A stretch of DNA of 64,000 bases from Toxonevra muliebris (lineage: Eukaryota; Arthropoda; Insecta; Diptera; Pallopteridae): NCBI GenBank assembly GCA_963691655.1, contig OY829328.1, positions 72,110,400 through 72,174,399 on the forward strand. Direction: 5' to 3'. Under the pieces are notes generated by a model, which was not told the DNA's origin, made no database searches, and saw nothing but the letters and a program-made list of their open reading frames with translations. This document shows positions 1-11,382 of the stretch, piece by piece (the first letter of the stretch is position 1; every line of letters begins with the position of its first letter). A program made the position numbers and the translations under genes.

Positions 1-522
1 CACCATTAAATCGACTATCGACTCTCTGCGGTCCCGTTTCCTCCTGCTCACACATTGATTTGTTGTAACGAATAATTGAAAATCGACGCGTTGGCGGAAA
101 TTGCCGCACACCTACATCGATCGAGGTACTCGTAGTTTCCGTTTGATTAATTGCATTTGTCCATTTGTGTATTACTATTACAATATATTGGTGTATATGT
201 GTGTGTGTTTTTTTTTTTCGTGAGTATGTGTGCAACCTGGCGCGCGTGCATTAACGTGTGTCTGTGATTTTTGTTGTTGTTTTTTTTTTTTGCTTTCGCG
301 CGCGTTTATTTGAAAAGTGCAAATTTGTGTTATTTTTTTTTCAATTTTTTTTTTACATCTGTGTGTGAAAAATTGATTGCAATTTAGCTAATTGAAATTT
401 ACATTGTTGCATTAAATTTAAATGAGATTTATTTTTTGTTTGTTTTGTTGTTTCGACGGAAATGCAAAAGTTAGCTATACAATAACGACAAAAAAATAAA
501 TGCGGAAAATGCTGAAATAAAG
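1..522 (+). other. possible untranslated first exon with splice donor
   Basis: This stretch is richer in CpG (gcgcgc blocks near 240 and 298) than the DNA after it. It has no long open frame and ends in a good donor context, AAAG|GTATGTGA, at 522/523. T-rich and GTGT-rich leaders of this kind are common as 5' untranslated exons of fly genes with large introns. If it is an exon, much of the following 10 kb could be intron. No promoter or coding part is visible, so this is a weak inference. Confidence 0.2.
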
Positions 523-1233
523 GTATGTGAAATGTTTTTAAACTAAAATTTTTTTAAATTAAATTTTTTTATTCCTTTCAAGTGTTTGAGAATTTCATTA
601 TAGAATTCTAGCATATAATTTAAATACAAAATGATTTTCTTGCTTAGTGAATTTGTTAATTAAATATGCATTTATGTATAGTTGATGTAGAGTAGCAGTC
701 AAAACCATTCACGAAATTTGTGCATCGAATGAAACTTAATGAAATGAAATTTAAGTATAAATTCCAAAAAAATACTTTTCATCTCCGCATATTAAAAAAA
801 AAAAAAAAAAATAAAAATAAAGTTCAATAAAAAATAGGAAAATAGGTTACCTCAATAAACCTCCGGCCCTTTTATGATCCTCTGACAACATGCAGAATAT
901 ATTGCTGTCCAGTATTTGATATGCCTATATTGTGACTTAATTTCATTTCAGCATATTTTCAGCAAGGCTCACTAAAAATTATTTGATTAGATTTTCTAAG
1001 CCCTAAGTATATAGTTCTTCTTCTACAATTCAATAAGACGATTTTGTCCTCCCACGGAATTTATCTTCATATGGAGGTAATAGTTTTAAAATTCGCTTAA
1101 AATCGCTTTGACAGTGTATTTGGATTAAAAGTTGGGACCTATCTAAATGCAAAAAAGGCTGTAAATAACCGTTAAAATTAATGAAAACTCATTTTGGTTG
1201 CTAATAACCATTATGACTAATCAGATGATTTCT

Positions 1234-1418
1234 TTAAATAACACTGTCCGACAAAAATCAAATTTTTCAAATATTAGGTTCTGAAAGTGGGTTCTGATAG
1301 AACGCGAGAAAAAAAAATTATACGTGTCTCGGCGTTTTAAAAGTTTACGTCTAATTTTTCTTTTACGCTGGCCTAAGGTTTGCCCATTTCTAACAGGTTA
1401 AGTACAATAAATCATAGG
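1234..1418. repeat. dispersed repeat, copy 1 (pairs with 41569-41735)
   Basis: This segment matches 41569-41735 in the same orientation. Shared landmarks in order are AATAACAC-GTCC, GTTCTGA-AGTGG-TTCTGATAG, ATACGTG, TTTTAAA, TTTTTTACGCTGG and AATTTAAGT/AGGTTAAGT followed by AATAAA. No coding capacity or known family was recognised. It lies immediately left of the foldback at 1463-1638 and may be part of the same element. Confidence 0.55.
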
Positions 1419-1462
1419 ACAACTTGTTGGTTTTGCATCAAAGCTTGTTTGTATGTTCAGCA

Positions 1463-1638
1463 ACTTATAATAGAATTTTCCGTAGAATATTTTCTTTCAA
1501 CATATTAACCCTTTAGTGCCCACTGTTATGGGTATTTTTTGCCCCTTTCAAAAAAGTAACATTTTTGACTCATTGAGAGGGTCGATAGAGAGTTAATATG
1601 TTCAAGAAATATGTTGCCCATAAAATTCTACTATACAT
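1463..1638. repeat. foldback element with ~50-bp inverted arms
   Basis: The left arm (1463-1512) and the right arm (1589-1638) align without gaps as inverted repeats at roughly three quarters identity. Shared motifs are TAGAATTTT, CAACATATT/AACATATTAAC and CTCT/CCCT. A TTAACCC motif sits at the inner end of the left arm (1505-1511), like the ends of the TTAA-flanked repeats elsewhere in the window. No coding sequence lies between the arms. Confidence 0.55.
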
Positions 1639-2284
1639 AGGCCACTGAAAAACAAAAATCTGTAAACTTGATTTTAGTAAAAATAAACCTAAATTCAAAA
1701 AATGTTACAAATTTTCACCTTTTATACGCAGTGAACTGGTATGTCCTTAAAAGCATTTTCAAAACTAAAAACATATTTTATATTGCAAAACAAACATTGA
1801 TTGTTTCAAACTTAGAGTGGTTTGAAATGAAATAGCAAAAAAAAAGAGACTTTGAATTTAGTTTTACAATCTTTAATTAGAATAAGAATTCAAAGTAATT
1901 ACAAATGTAAATTTTGGGATCAAAGCTGGAGGTGCATTTGATGTGTTCCCTTTGTAAGTAAGGAAAAGAATGAATATAAAAAATACAGTATAGGAGCCGA
2001 GCACATCTCGTTGCCTTCAAATTTTAAATATACATATAATTCAGCAAAACATCTTTATCGATGTAGAACAATAGAAACAACGGGTGATGCCCATATAAAC
2101 AATTTAAAATTTAATCAATAAAAGAGAGTTTAACAACTTAAGTTAAACATTGATTAATTAAATTATTTAATGCAGTATTAAAAATATGCAAGAAAATGCG
2201 TAATTCTGTTTTTAAACTTTCAATATCATTATAATAAACAAATGAGTTATGCTCATTAGCAGTAAACTATATCATAAATGCCAA

Positions 2285-2600
2285 CTGGAGTCTTCGGTAA
2301 CTGGTAACGCTTCTAACCAGGTTCTAACAAATTAAGAGATTTTAAATCTACCACCAAAATTTACGCTTTTGATTTAGATAGTTCGAGTTTTCGGATAAGA
2401 GCATTCAGATGTTCTAGTGACATTAATTTTGGTCGAGTAGTTGCTTCACAAGGTGCTTATTCACAAAAAGATTGATACAGTTTTTCACCAATTTCTGAAA
2501 ACTCTATATTATTGGATGTTGGTAGTCTTTGCTCTGATAAATATGGTACCGGAAGTTCATCACAATGAGCCACAGCCAGCAAAGCAAAGCAAAGCATATT
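2285..2600 (-). pseudogene. decayed protein-coding fragment, family uncertain
   Basis: Read on the minus strand, about 95 codons look like real protein with one premature stop. The first block contains CDELPVPYLSEQRLP and IGEKLYQSFCE, followed by a TAA stop. The second block, in the same frame, contains LMSLEHLNALIRKLELSKSK and ILVVDLKSLNLLEPG. It resembles an uncharacterised ORF that recurs in insect genomes, but this is recollection and was not checked. No start, splice site or mobile-element boundary was found. It is probably a dead copy carried by a repeat. Confidence 0.4.
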
Positions 2601-2639
2601 CAGATTTTTTTTTGCTTGTGTCTATTTAAATTCAATATA

Positions 2640-3240
2640 GCTTTATTTGTGCAAATATGGGTAGTGAATTATACTCTCTAGGACCCAGCCAGCGCATTTG
2701 AATTTCATCGAGTTTCGTTGGCCTTCAGAGGAAAAGTTAAGAAATCTGACTAAGATAAATTAGAACAATAAGTTACCTATGACCATGAAATTAAACCATT
2801 TTAACAACTACGCCAACAATGTTTCGGTGTCCAAGATTTAGCAGTAAATACTTCTAACTCAAAATACAACTTTAAAGTATCTTAAACTTTACGATTAAAA
2901 AATAAATATGATTTTCTGAGAGAATGTGTTTTCCGCATACGTAGCAAAACCACTCATATTTTTTTGCACAATTTGTCATTTTATGGAAACAAAGAAAATG
3001 TTACCTATGTAAAAAATAGGAAAAGACTTTAGCAAACTTAACTGAACTAGGCTATTAAACCGAAGTAATGATTCTTATAACAAAAATTTAATTTAATTAA
3101 TTACATAGAGTTTAGAGTTGTGGGTGGGCTAGACTTAACCAAAGCACTCAGTCAACGAGGACCATTGAACTATACCCAAGGATAGAACCAGCAAAACAGG
3201 GTAAAGAGGTAAAGAGACAGAAAAGTTATGTAGGGATAAA
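2640..3240. other. AT-rich sequence without recognised features
   Basis: Nothing supported was found here. The right part (3121-3240) may be 3' untranslated sequence of the adjoining minus-strand LINE. Confidence 0.5.
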
Positions 3241-5530
3241 TGGGAAGAAGAAAGGTCTAGGGTCTCTCAACCTCAAACTTCTTTGTTTCACTGTAGAACC
3301 TTAGAAGCTCAGGAAGAGGGAGAGTATGGACATTATTCATACTCAAGACATCACTACCCAACAGCCTTAATATGATTTTCGCGAACGCCGGACAGCTACA
3401 AAGATAATGCTCCGTAGTATCGTCGTTCTCAAGACACGATTGACAAATTGGATCGGTGATGACGCCCATGTTACTCAAATGCTGACCACATGTGTTGTAC
3501 CCCGTGATGACAGCAACCAGTAATCTCAGGTCCTTTCTTCTCAGTTTCAGAAGAAATTCCGCTGATTTCCTGTTAGGTTGTCTCACGAAGCACTTTGCGA
3601 TTCTGCACGAGTCAAGCTCGGACCATCTTTCTCTATGGATAGAACCCACGAAATCGTTGATCCAACGCATGATCTACCCAGAACTTACGCCAAGAAAAGG
3701 TTCCGGACCCTATGGTGTAATTTCAGAGCCTTCATTAGCTAGTTTATCAGCTAGTTCATTCCTTGCAATACCATAGTGTCCTGGAACCCATAAAAGGTAT
3801 AACTTGTTGTGCTTTGCAACACTATTTAGTTTTGCCTTACACTCGCTGTCCAATTTTGAGGAGCTGACAGGGTTAGCAAGGGCCTTCAGTGCAGCTTGGC
3901 TATCACTGCAGATACCTATGCACTTCCAATGCCACCTCTTCTCAATTATCCAGCTCACCAAGTCTAGGATAGTGAAAAGCTCCGTTAGGAATACTGACGC
4001 CATCTTTCCAGTGGAAACAGAGTACTTGGTCTCATCGTCCAAGTATCAACTGGATCCAGTACCGTTTGAGGTTTTGGATCCGTCGGTATAGAAGACATGA
4101 CGAAGACCCCGGAATACGATCTCTGGACATAACCATTGATCCCGTTTTGGGAACCTGACTTCATATCTTCTTCCGAAGCGGATGCAAGACACATGATTGT
4201 CCACGGGCATCAAGAACAGTGGGCACTGTACTGACAACTGGTGGTATATCATACTGTGCCCTACACTCGCTTCGACATGACAGACTCCATTTAACCGGAG
4301 TCTGTAGGGCGTTCTCATCACTTCTTTACGGATTTGAAGATCCAAAGGAAGCAAGTCAAGCAAGGCATTGAGGGCATCACCAGATGTAGTACACATTGCA
4401 CCAGTGATACCCAGGCACACACTTCTCTGAATACGTAATAATAGGTCTCACAAGAGCAATGTATACCCAGTATACCAGAGCTGGATTCAGACTCCAAATC
4501 TTGCCGAAAGCTTGCCTGCACTGTCTTTAGTGCACGCGAGACCTTCAGGTCGAAGTGCGTCTTCCATAATTGTTTGCAATCTAAGGTTACCCCTAAATAT
4601 TTAACTTCAGAAGACAATTGCAGTGTTACTTCTTTCATTTTTGGTAGTTACAGGCCATCCTTTTTGCGTTTCCTGGTGAAGAGCACTAAGGTGCTTTTAC
4701 TCCAAAATTAAGCAAATCATTAAGAAGTGAGTCCACCACGAAGCACCATAGAAGAGGAGAGAGTATGTCCCCTTGGGAGTATCCTTTCTCAACCTCGACC
4801 ATAACACTGTCATCGTTTTCTCCCCCCGTGATAAGCAGCCTTTTAGATAGCATGTTATGAATCCATCGAATGACGATTTCTTCAACACCATATTTTCTGG
4901 CCGAAGAGCACATCGAGTCGAAGGTAGCGTTGTCAAAAGCCCCTTCGATATAAACACTCCCAGGGAGTAGTTTCCTGTTTCCAGTCCTTGTTCAGCTGTA
5001 CTAACACAGTCGTGAAAAGCTAATTCACAGGATTTTCGAGAATTGAGAGGGTTTTGGCTTTCAACCTTCAGCCTGATGTGCTTCTCGACCAAGCGTTCCA
5101 GATTGATTTTTAAGCAAAAACGATGTCCAGCTTATCGGTCGGAAACTCTTTGGTAGAGCGTAGTTATCCCTTTCCGGTTTAGGAATAAGTACAACTTTAA
5201 CCAAGCGCCAAGGATGTGGAATATATCCGTGAGCGAGACAAGCCGTGAAGATCCTTTCCAGAACCTTCATAAGATTTGTCCCTCCCCGCTTTAGTATTAT
5301 TGGATAAATGCCGTCGGGTCCAGGGGGTTTAAAGCCATCGAATGACGAAAAGGCAAACCTTAATGTCTCTTCGGTGACTATCGTAGAGGCTATAAACGAG
5401 TCGAGCCTTCTGGTACTGGAGCCAACCTGACCAGAAGTATTGACATCGCTCTGAGGAGCAGCTACCGTGCAACCCGGGAAGTGCGTTGGAAGGAGTACGT
5501 CATTAACTTCTGAAAACTGAAACTGTGCTT
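3241..5530 (-). mobile_element. decayed LINE (family A) with RT and RNase H remnants
   Basis: A non-LTR retrotransposon ORF2 lies on the minus strand, broken by frameshifts. Reading from 5530 downward, it shows the RT finger block PPGPDGIYP (about 5300-5330), VVLIPKPERD and SFRPIS (5120-5200), QGDILSPLLW (about 4740-4780), the thumb-side KYLGVTLD (about 4590), RNase H motifs DSQAALKAL and WVPGHYGIARNELAD (3710-3930), and a C-terminal cysteine cluster CQSCLENDDTTEHYLCSC near 3400-3450. The catalytic YADD is missing: the frame jumps at about 4685-4690 from FGVKA directly to TLVLF, so a short deletion removed it. RNase H places it with I/LOA/R1-like LINEs rather than Jockey or CR1. It cannot encode a working polymerase. 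Related copies, also on the minus strand, lie near 49.7, 51.8 and 62.7 kb. Confidence 0.85.
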
Positions 5531-5534
5531 ACTC

Positions 5535-5892
5535 GAAATAAAGATTTTAAACTTTCTTGCTTTTGACCACAAAAGTATCCGTGGCTACAGCATGAGAAAT
5601 CACGTCATAGGGAGAAGTACGTTATATGTCATTCATCGGTTGTTAGAGGGCAATATCATATTCTGCTCCATACAATCTCCGAAAACCAAACTTCGGCTCA
5701 GTTGTTTTGTAGCTGAGTATATCCTACTATACGCGGTTATAGACCATTTAAAATTTTTGGTACATTTTCGGCTGGTTTGGTATAGTTTTTTTATATTTAG
5801 TACAAAATCGAAAAATTCATTTATCAGCACTGATTTCAATGGAAGAAGGGCACGAGTAATATGGCATGGAATGAAAATCTGAGATTTGGAAT
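5535..5892. other. non-coding, no recognised feature
   Basis: This is AT-rich DNA between the LINE remnant and the ATTTAAAT palindromes. Open frames on both strands overlap each other and show no family motif. Confidence 0.4.
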
Positions 5893-6129
5893 GGGTATTT
5901 AAATACCCAACCGGCTTTTCTGTGTACATGAAATTTCGCGACGTAATCAAATGAAAATGTTGGGCGTACAGATAGAGCGAGTCATGTAGTACAAATAATG
6001 ACAAAACGTGCCCAAAAAATGCTTCTTTGACTTTTTAATCAATAAAAGTTTTATAAAAACTGTTTTTTCATATTATTTGTACATTTTTATGTATATTGTG
6101 CGTTCTGCCGGTTGGATATTTAAATACCC
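5893..6129. repeat. inverted pair of TATTTAAATA palindromes
   Basis: At 5893-5908 there is a perfect 16-bp palindrome GGGTATTTAAATACCC followed by AACCGGC. At 6107-6129 the same block occurs inverted, GCCGGTTGG then ATATTTAAATACCC, with one mismatch in the palindrome. A third half-copy, GGGTATTTAAATTC, is at 6457-6470. The two blocks form roughly 23-bp inverted repeats about 190 bp apart. This may be a small MITE, but no target duplication was found. Confidence 0.5.
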
Positions 6130-6470
6130 AAATCAGGAAATTAGCTCCAGAGACTAGGTTAGCTCGGGGATTGCGATTTGTTTTTTCTATAATCAATGTA
6201 GGGCGCTGATGGGTAAAAAGCCATGACAATTTTCCCCTATTAACCCACTCTTCACTATCTTTTATATGTCAATTTTTAGGTTTTTGAAAATTCGCTAAGC
6301 TTGACCTTGGAGAAGGGTAAGAAAACGTTGGAATTCTACCTAACATGCTAGAAATAATTTTTAGCTCCATTCTTCTTTAATTTAATAAGAAAAACTGAAA
6401 CCCGATATTTGCTATCAGTACCGAGATATTCAATTTCTTGCCAACACTCTTTTTTTGGGTATTTAAATTC

Positions 6471-7990
6471 AAATAATTTTTTTCTTGTTCATCATTACAA
6501 TGAAGCAATATTTATTTAAATTTCCAAATTGAAAGCAAGTTTTTTGCTTCATCTAGATTTTAATAATAATTATTTAGTGTGTGTCAGTATCAGTGGCATG
6601 ACCCTAAATTAAGGAATGCATTTAACAGACGCTAACCTTAACTTAACCTAGCACATGAGTTTTGAACTCTTTAAAATATTATAAATTCTTTCAAACATAA
6701 TTAATTTAATACAATAGCGCAACACCAACTTTCACTTCTACTACATACACACATCCACATATATATATTTATGAGCATGTGTTTATAGTCACTGGTGCTA
6801 TTTGGTCAAACTATGTGCAACAACAACAACTAAATTGGAATTTATCCAATTACTTTCACTAATTTGAGTTTAATTGTGAATTTATGCGCGCCAGCAATGA
6901 AATCAGAAGACCAAGAATGCAATTTATGGTAGAAATAAATTCAAAATATTGAGTCCGGCATCTATATAGTATGTGTATATGGGGGCGTATGAGTAACCTA
7001 AAGAGCAGAAATTATATCTAATAAAAAACAAAATAGTAAAAAAAAGAAAAAAAAAAAACCAAGAGCAACCTAGATAAAAGAGATAAAGGGAGAGCAATAG
7101 AGCAAAATATAAAGCATGTAAATTAGAAAATTAATTTGTTGGCGTGAAATTTTGCAATTAATTGAATTGAAGTGATGTTTTTGATTGTGGTAATTAAAAT
7201 GTGCGCTTGATTAATGGCAAACTCATTAAGTTATGTAGTAGCAAATAGGAAGAATATGTGAAAGCAGAACAAAGAGGAAAAGAGCTTAAGGGTATGAGAT
7301 CATAGTAGGCTCAGCATTGAAAATAATTGACCTAATGAACTAAATAAGATATACACAATAATTATAAAGTAAATAAATACTTGTCTTAAATTTATTACCA
7401 GGCCTAATTAAAACATTGAATTAATAAATTGGAAATAATGTCAATGCAATAACAAGAACAGTACAAGCAAGAAATCTTTAATCTGACATTTGTGTATTAT
7501 TTAAGCTAATGTTGTTTATTACACTAATCAGTAAGAAGAATTGAGAGTAGATAGGTACCAATAGATATGTTTTTTATGTATTTAATTTGAAGTAAGCATA
7601 TTTTTTTTAAGTATATTCTTAAGGGTGTCATTAAGAATAACAGCAAAAAAAAAAACTCTGAAAACTTTACTGATAAATTTTTGTCATATATACAATAAAA
7701 GAATAAAACAAAAGTGTTGCTTTGTATATATATATGTATATAAAGATAATGAAAACATATTGTTGCTGTCGATTTTTGTTAATCTCAAATTGATTCATTA
7801 TATTCATAGTTACATTGCACAGTGTGTCAAAAACGTAATAAAAATGTATACAAATTTCAAGCCTTGAAAAAAAGGACAAAAAAATATAAATTTGTTTCCA
7901 ATAATGAATAGTAAAATATTAAAAGAATTTGGACATAAATAACTGATAAGAATTTTTGTAATTTTTAACTAAGAAACTGAGGAAAAATTA
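6471..7990. other. AT-rich non-coding DNA
   Basis: This region contains A-runs (7027-7060), CAACAACAAC (about 6820), a TATATATA stretch near 7725-7745 and many TAA and TTAA words. No gene, RNA or mobile-element end was recognised. Confidence 0.5.
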
Positions 7991-7994
7991 GCAA

Positions 7995-10250
7995 TTTAAC
8001 TAATAAATTTCTGTTCCACAGAATATCAAGTAAACGAAATTTCCGTTGAAAGCAAATAGTAAAAAAAAAATTGTATTTTTCTTTAGTGGATGCTTTGAAA
8101 TTTATTTCTGATATTATTTATGTTTAATAGTTTGAAATTAAAATAAATTTAGTGCAACTCTGACTAGTGAAGAGTGGGAGATGGATTTCTTAATTTTTCT
8201 ACTCAAACAGACTGGCAAATCAAAAGTGAAGCCGCAGGTTATTAAGTATATGAAACTTTCATTGATGCTTGATTGATAGTAAACCAAAATCATTTTAAAT
8301 GATAAACTTGAAATTGAATTTGTCAAGCCCCTGGCTAGTGGCTAGAAGACCGCAGATCTTCGGTTCCATTCGTAACATCAGTTCGCCTTCTGCTATAATC
8401 ATATGAAAAATCTGAAAAATAATTACTGGATATGAAAAAAACTAAAATGAGTACCTTCTGCACTCGTCACATTATGTCAGAATTGAATTCATTGTTGCTT
8501 TTGTAACTCCCCAAATGATACCGAAACCGAAATTTATATTCTATTTGAAAACCCTAACCAATAATCACTGAATATCTAGAAAAATCGTCATATCATAAAT
8601 ATATAGATATTTATATCTAGAAAAACCTTAATTTATATTTTTTTTTCAAAAGGAAGAAAAAAGTGACATAATTTTGTTAAAAACCAAAATCTTTAGAATT
8701 GAATTCGTTGATGCCTTCGTACTTAAATGTATTTAAAAAAAAAATTTTCAATAATAAGTATGTTGTTTACTTCTCCTGTAAAAAAAATTTTAATTTTGGC
8801 CTTTCCAAATATTGATGACGGTATAAAAATTATTCGAGAGACGACGATCGAAAAAATATTGCTTAGGTAATAAGCAAATATTTCTTCTATTCCTAAAGAA
8901 AATTTGAAAAGCCAAGAATAAGACATCGATCTTAAGACCCTTCTCCTTAAGCCCAAAGCAAATAACCACAAAATATCAAGTAAGATGAAATCTCCCTCGA
9001 AAGCAGATGATTAAAACAAAATCATATCTAAAGATTATTCATATAATGAGCCTAAAGAAGAGATTGACATGTGCTAGATTCCTGGTAAATGAAAAAAGAA
9101 TATTAAGGTCACAGAATAATTATGCAATGTTTGCTCTATTTCTAACCACTTCTATCAAAATCAATTTACAAATTTGATGAAGAATCTAAGGATATCAAAA
9201 ACATGAAATGAGGACTCCTCCTCCGAGGGTGTTTTAGCCTCTTACCGATGAGAATCTCATAAATTTGATAGTAATACACGAATAAAAAAAAAAAGTTTTA
9301 AAAAAACCAAAAATTTAAAACTCCCTCTTAGGAAATCTCTCGGTCTGCTGTTGCTACTCACTTTTCTAAATATGAGTTTGAATTTGACTAGCTTCTGAAT
9401 TGTGACAAGAATATCATAGGCTTACCTAATAATTTGGCAAGATCTGTTCTCCTTCTACCTTAACTAGTTGATAAACCAATTTCTCAGAATATCCCAGAAT
9501 ATCAATAACATAAAACTCAATTAAAATTAGTTGATAAACCCAAATCTTTCCTTATCATTTTTAAACAAATAACTTCTAGTTTTTATTCAAATGAAGAGTG
9601 TAAAGATGGGACTGCATTTGATAAACTCCCGACTAGTGACGAAAATATGAAAGGTTAATTGAATAATTTTGCAATATTTCTACCACCCAAAAACAGTTTG
9701 TGAACTTTGATGAAAAATCACTGAACATTAAAGATAAGAAATTTATTTTTTGAAATCAGATGAGAAACGAAAATGAATGGCCCCAAACCAGAGTTTAAAC
9801 TTATTCAGATAATGAGTCTGAAGATTGAATTTTGGAACCTAGTTACTAACTAATGACAAGATCAGTCAATCTTAGCTTTATATATTGTAGTAATATATCT
9901 TTTTTAAAATATCTGGTTTTTGTAGAGACCAGTTCAAAAATCTGAAACAGAATAACAGGACAACAAGAATATGAAACCTTCAAAGAAACTTGAAAATAAA
10001 GACAAAATCTCATCTAAATACATTGAAACTAATTCCTAAAGATTATTTAGTAATTTTGTCTGAAATTGAGATAGGCAGAAATACAGCACTCAAGACTATA
10101 ATTTGGTATCTCTTATGATATTTTATGGACAATAAGTGAAAGTAACTGAAAATAGACCTATTAAGGAAACAGATATAGTTCTAAGCAGAGGAGGATCTAA
10201 GAGGATGCCTGATTTTGCTATGTTGTAAAAAAATCATTTGACCACTTACT
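7995..10250. repeat. strongly diverged tandem repeat block
   Basis: Several phrases recur in a similar order. AATATCAAGTAA with GAAAT and GAAAGCA appears at about 8022 and 8973. AGAATTGAATTC appears at 8483 and 8697. CTAGTGA or CTGGCTAGTGG appears near 8163, 8328 and 9630. TATTCA-ATAATGAG-CT-AAGA appears at 9036 and 9813. This suggests old tandem units of a few hundred bases, now too diverged for a period to be read by eye. No coding capacity was seen. Confidence 0.4.
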
Positions 10251-10254
10251 TGAC

Positions 10255-10610
10255 CAAAATCAAGTCCAAAAACCAGATCAAAATTCAAACCAAATCCAAA
10301 TCGTAGATCAAATACCAGTTCACAATTTAATCAATATTTACATCAAGATTCAGACAAAAATTCAAACGAAAATTCAAATAAAATTTAGTAAAAATATTAG
10401 TCAAAATATCAGATCAAAATTAAATCACATTTTATACCAAATCTCAGATCGAATTCAGACCAAATTCAAACCATAATTCTGACCAAAACTCAGTCCAATT
10501 TTCTGTTTAAAACTCAAACCAAACACAAATCATAATTTGGGTTAAAACTCTGACTAAAAATCAGCCCAAAATATAGACCAAAAATCGGACTAAGCTTTTC
10601 TAAATCAATC
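10255..10610. repeat. degenerate CAAATTCAGACCAAAA-type array
   Basis: About 350 bp consist of short irregular units around AAAATTCAAACCAAA, TCAGACC and AGATCAAAA. Read on the opposite strand they become TTTGGTCTGAATTTTGATCT, the same word family as the arrays at 18.0-19.0 and 46.1-46.9 kb. It is non-coding. Confidence 0.65.
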
Positions 10611-10619
10611 GAGTGGTTT

Positions 10620-11088
10620 GGAAACTATGGAGTTTTATTCTTTGTCAGAGCGGCTCTCCAATTTTTTTTTTTTTTTTTCAAATTTACACTACTGCAACTC
10701 TTGAACTATAGAAACTATCAATAAAAATGTTTCATATATTAATTTAAAGAATATTTCTGAAGTCATTAAATAATTCTAGGCAATTGCTAACTACGTAATA
10801 CAAGTGTCAAAGAAGAATGGCAAAAAGTATATAGAACGGTAGTGGTAGTTCCTTTCAATAATACTATTGAGTGAAAATAACTGTCTTTGTAATTCTCATT
10901 TACTTTACAGTGTTTTCATTTATATAGATTGTTGAAATTAGGGAACTATCACAAAGATCACTGATGAGGAACCATAGCGGGTTCCGAAACGATCGTCTGA
11001 TCTGCTACTTCTATGAACTTACTGACATTCTTCTGGCATCATTGTTCATTCAAAGCCTATTAATTTTAATAACTTACTTACTATTTAT
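10620..11088. other. non-coding flank of the I-clade element
   Basis: This holds a T-run (10661-10678) and unremarkable AT-rich sequence up to the poly-T insertion site of the downstream retrotransposon. No gene was recognised. Confidence 0.5.
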
Positions 11089-11382
11089 TTTTTTTTTTTT
11101 TTTCAGTCTTGTGCGATCAGTCTTCGCGTTCGGTTGTGTTCTTCTAATTTCCCGTGATTATCATCGGTTTCTCGAAAACTGTTAGTTGTAACGGGATTAA
11201 TTTTTGTGCTTCCTGGACCTATTTTTTTGTTTTCTTTTGATTTATCTTAATAAATAATTTTAGTTAATTAAAGTGAATTAAATAAAATAATTTTATAAGT
11301 ACTTTGAAAAAACCTTGTTTTGACCTTTGTGGTCATATAACATAAAAAAAAAAAAGAGACCCAGTCTCACTTATCATTCAAA

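Noticed and set aside
6101..6129. TATTTAAATA as a TATA box
   Set aside because: It is part of a palindromic repeated block that occurs three times, and no gene start follows.
10964..11185. Small open frame at the left boundary of the I-clade element
   Set aside because: It runs across the poly-T insertion site into the untranslated leader, so it straddles flank and transposon and cannot be an old gene.
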